This document shows positions 13,167 through 13,309 of a stretch of DNA of 13,309 nucleotides, in pieces. How positions within the stretch are numbered: position 1 is the first letter of the stretch; every line of letters begins with the position of its first letter. The position numbers and the translations under genes are program-made. Under the pieces are notes generated by a model. It was not told the DNA's origin. It saw only the letters and a program-made list of their open reading frames with translations, and did no database searches. The stretch comes from Flavobacteriaceae bacterium (GTDB lineage: Bacteria > Bacteroidota > Bacteroidia > Flavobacteriales > Weeksellaceae): positions 1 to 13,309 of the forward strand of contig JAITOO010000157.1 of NCBI GenBank assembly GCA_031289875.1. The letters are read 5' to 3'.

Positions 13167-13309
13167 GTTACATCTAAAGATTAAAGAAGCCGATCTGCCA
13201 TTAATTGCGCAAGGTAGATATACACAGCTACATCAAAGGGTTATGCAAAAATATGATGCGTTGTGGCAAAAACATTGCGGGTTATCAAACCAGTCAATAT
13301 GTAAAGTAT
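13165..13309 (+). CDS. N-terminal end of a probable transposase (runs off the window)
   Basis: The open frame starts at ATG 13165 and is still open at the window end, giving 48 residues. It reads MLHLKIKEADLPLIAQGRY, then TQLHQRVMQKYDALWQKHC, then GLSNQSICKV. The last segment looks like the first helices of a helix-turn-helix. From memory this start resembles HTH-bearing transposases of Bacteroidota insertion sequences, possibly IS630-like. The catalytic DDE part would be outside the window, so this cannot be confirmed. It has its own strong promoter and points away from the AlbA gene. TATATA at 13105-13110 could mark a TA target site, but no terminal inverted repeat can be defined with only one end visible. 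Confidence 0.5.
   Translation, partial: MLHLKIKEADLPLIAQGRYTQLHQRVMQKYDALWQKHCGLSNQSICKV

Noticed and set aside
1..13309. tRNA, rRNA, riboswitch or CRISPR array
   Set aside because: I saw no cloverleaf, rRNA core sequence, known riboswitch core or regularly spaced repeat of CRISPR type on either strand.

Overview
The window looks like chromosomal DNA from a member of the Bacteroidota, probably a flavobacterium of the Chryseobacterium/Weeksellaceae kind. The evidence is AT-rich sequence, a single SecD-SecF fusion protein, a ComEC protein without the usual C-terminal hydrolase domain, few clear Shine-Dalgarno sites, and several copies of the Bacteroidota -7 promoter box TAnnTTTG ahead of genes. 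The genus is an inference from protein style and from two repeat families I recall from such genomes.

Layout. At 1-393 there is no intact gene. It holds a short C-terminal scrap of a possible GNAT acetyltransferase and two adjacent inverted-repeat elements. On the minus strand follow a 3-hydroxybutyryl-CoA dehydrogenase (394-1302) and the secDF translocase gene (1415-4318), with an intrinsic terminator between them. The intergenic stretch 4319-4628 carries a minus-strand promoter box for secDF, a 12-bp inverted repeat with arms 54 bp apart, and a plus-strand promoter with a palindrome inside its spacer. That promoter drives a two-gene DUF4160 / DUF2442-HTH cassette (4629-5299) with the look of a toxin-antitoxin module. 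After a nested inverted repeat comes comEC on the plus strand (5503-7536). Its 3' end overlaps that of a convergent exported thioredoxin-like gene (7511-8035, minus). Upstream of that gene lie two POT-family peptide transporters (8144-9892 and 9885-11429, minus) that overlap by 8 bp and are evidently co-transcribed.

The right end (11430-13309) is more accessory. A terminator/antiterminator-like pair of hairpins and a promoter box precede the transporter operon. Beyond them is an AlbA_2 (Schlafen-type) plus GHKL-ATPase regulator split by one extra base in a T5 run. Then comes a short minus-strand open tail that may be the end of a displaced upstream gene. Last is the 5' end of a plus-strand gene, probably a transposase, behind a textbook promoter.

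How the genes work together: the dehydrogenase, SecDF, ComEC, thioredoxin-like protein and peptide transporters are ordinary housekeeping or uptake functions. The transporters plus ComEC give a nutrient and DNA uptake flavour, but nothing shows they are coregulated. The most system-like element is the DUF4160/DUF2442-HTH cassette with its operator-like palindrome. I see no wholly new multi-gene system. The items most worth a second look are this cassette's control region, the broken AlbA/ATPase gene with the mobile-element boundary next to it, and the overlapping hairpins ahead of the transporter operon.
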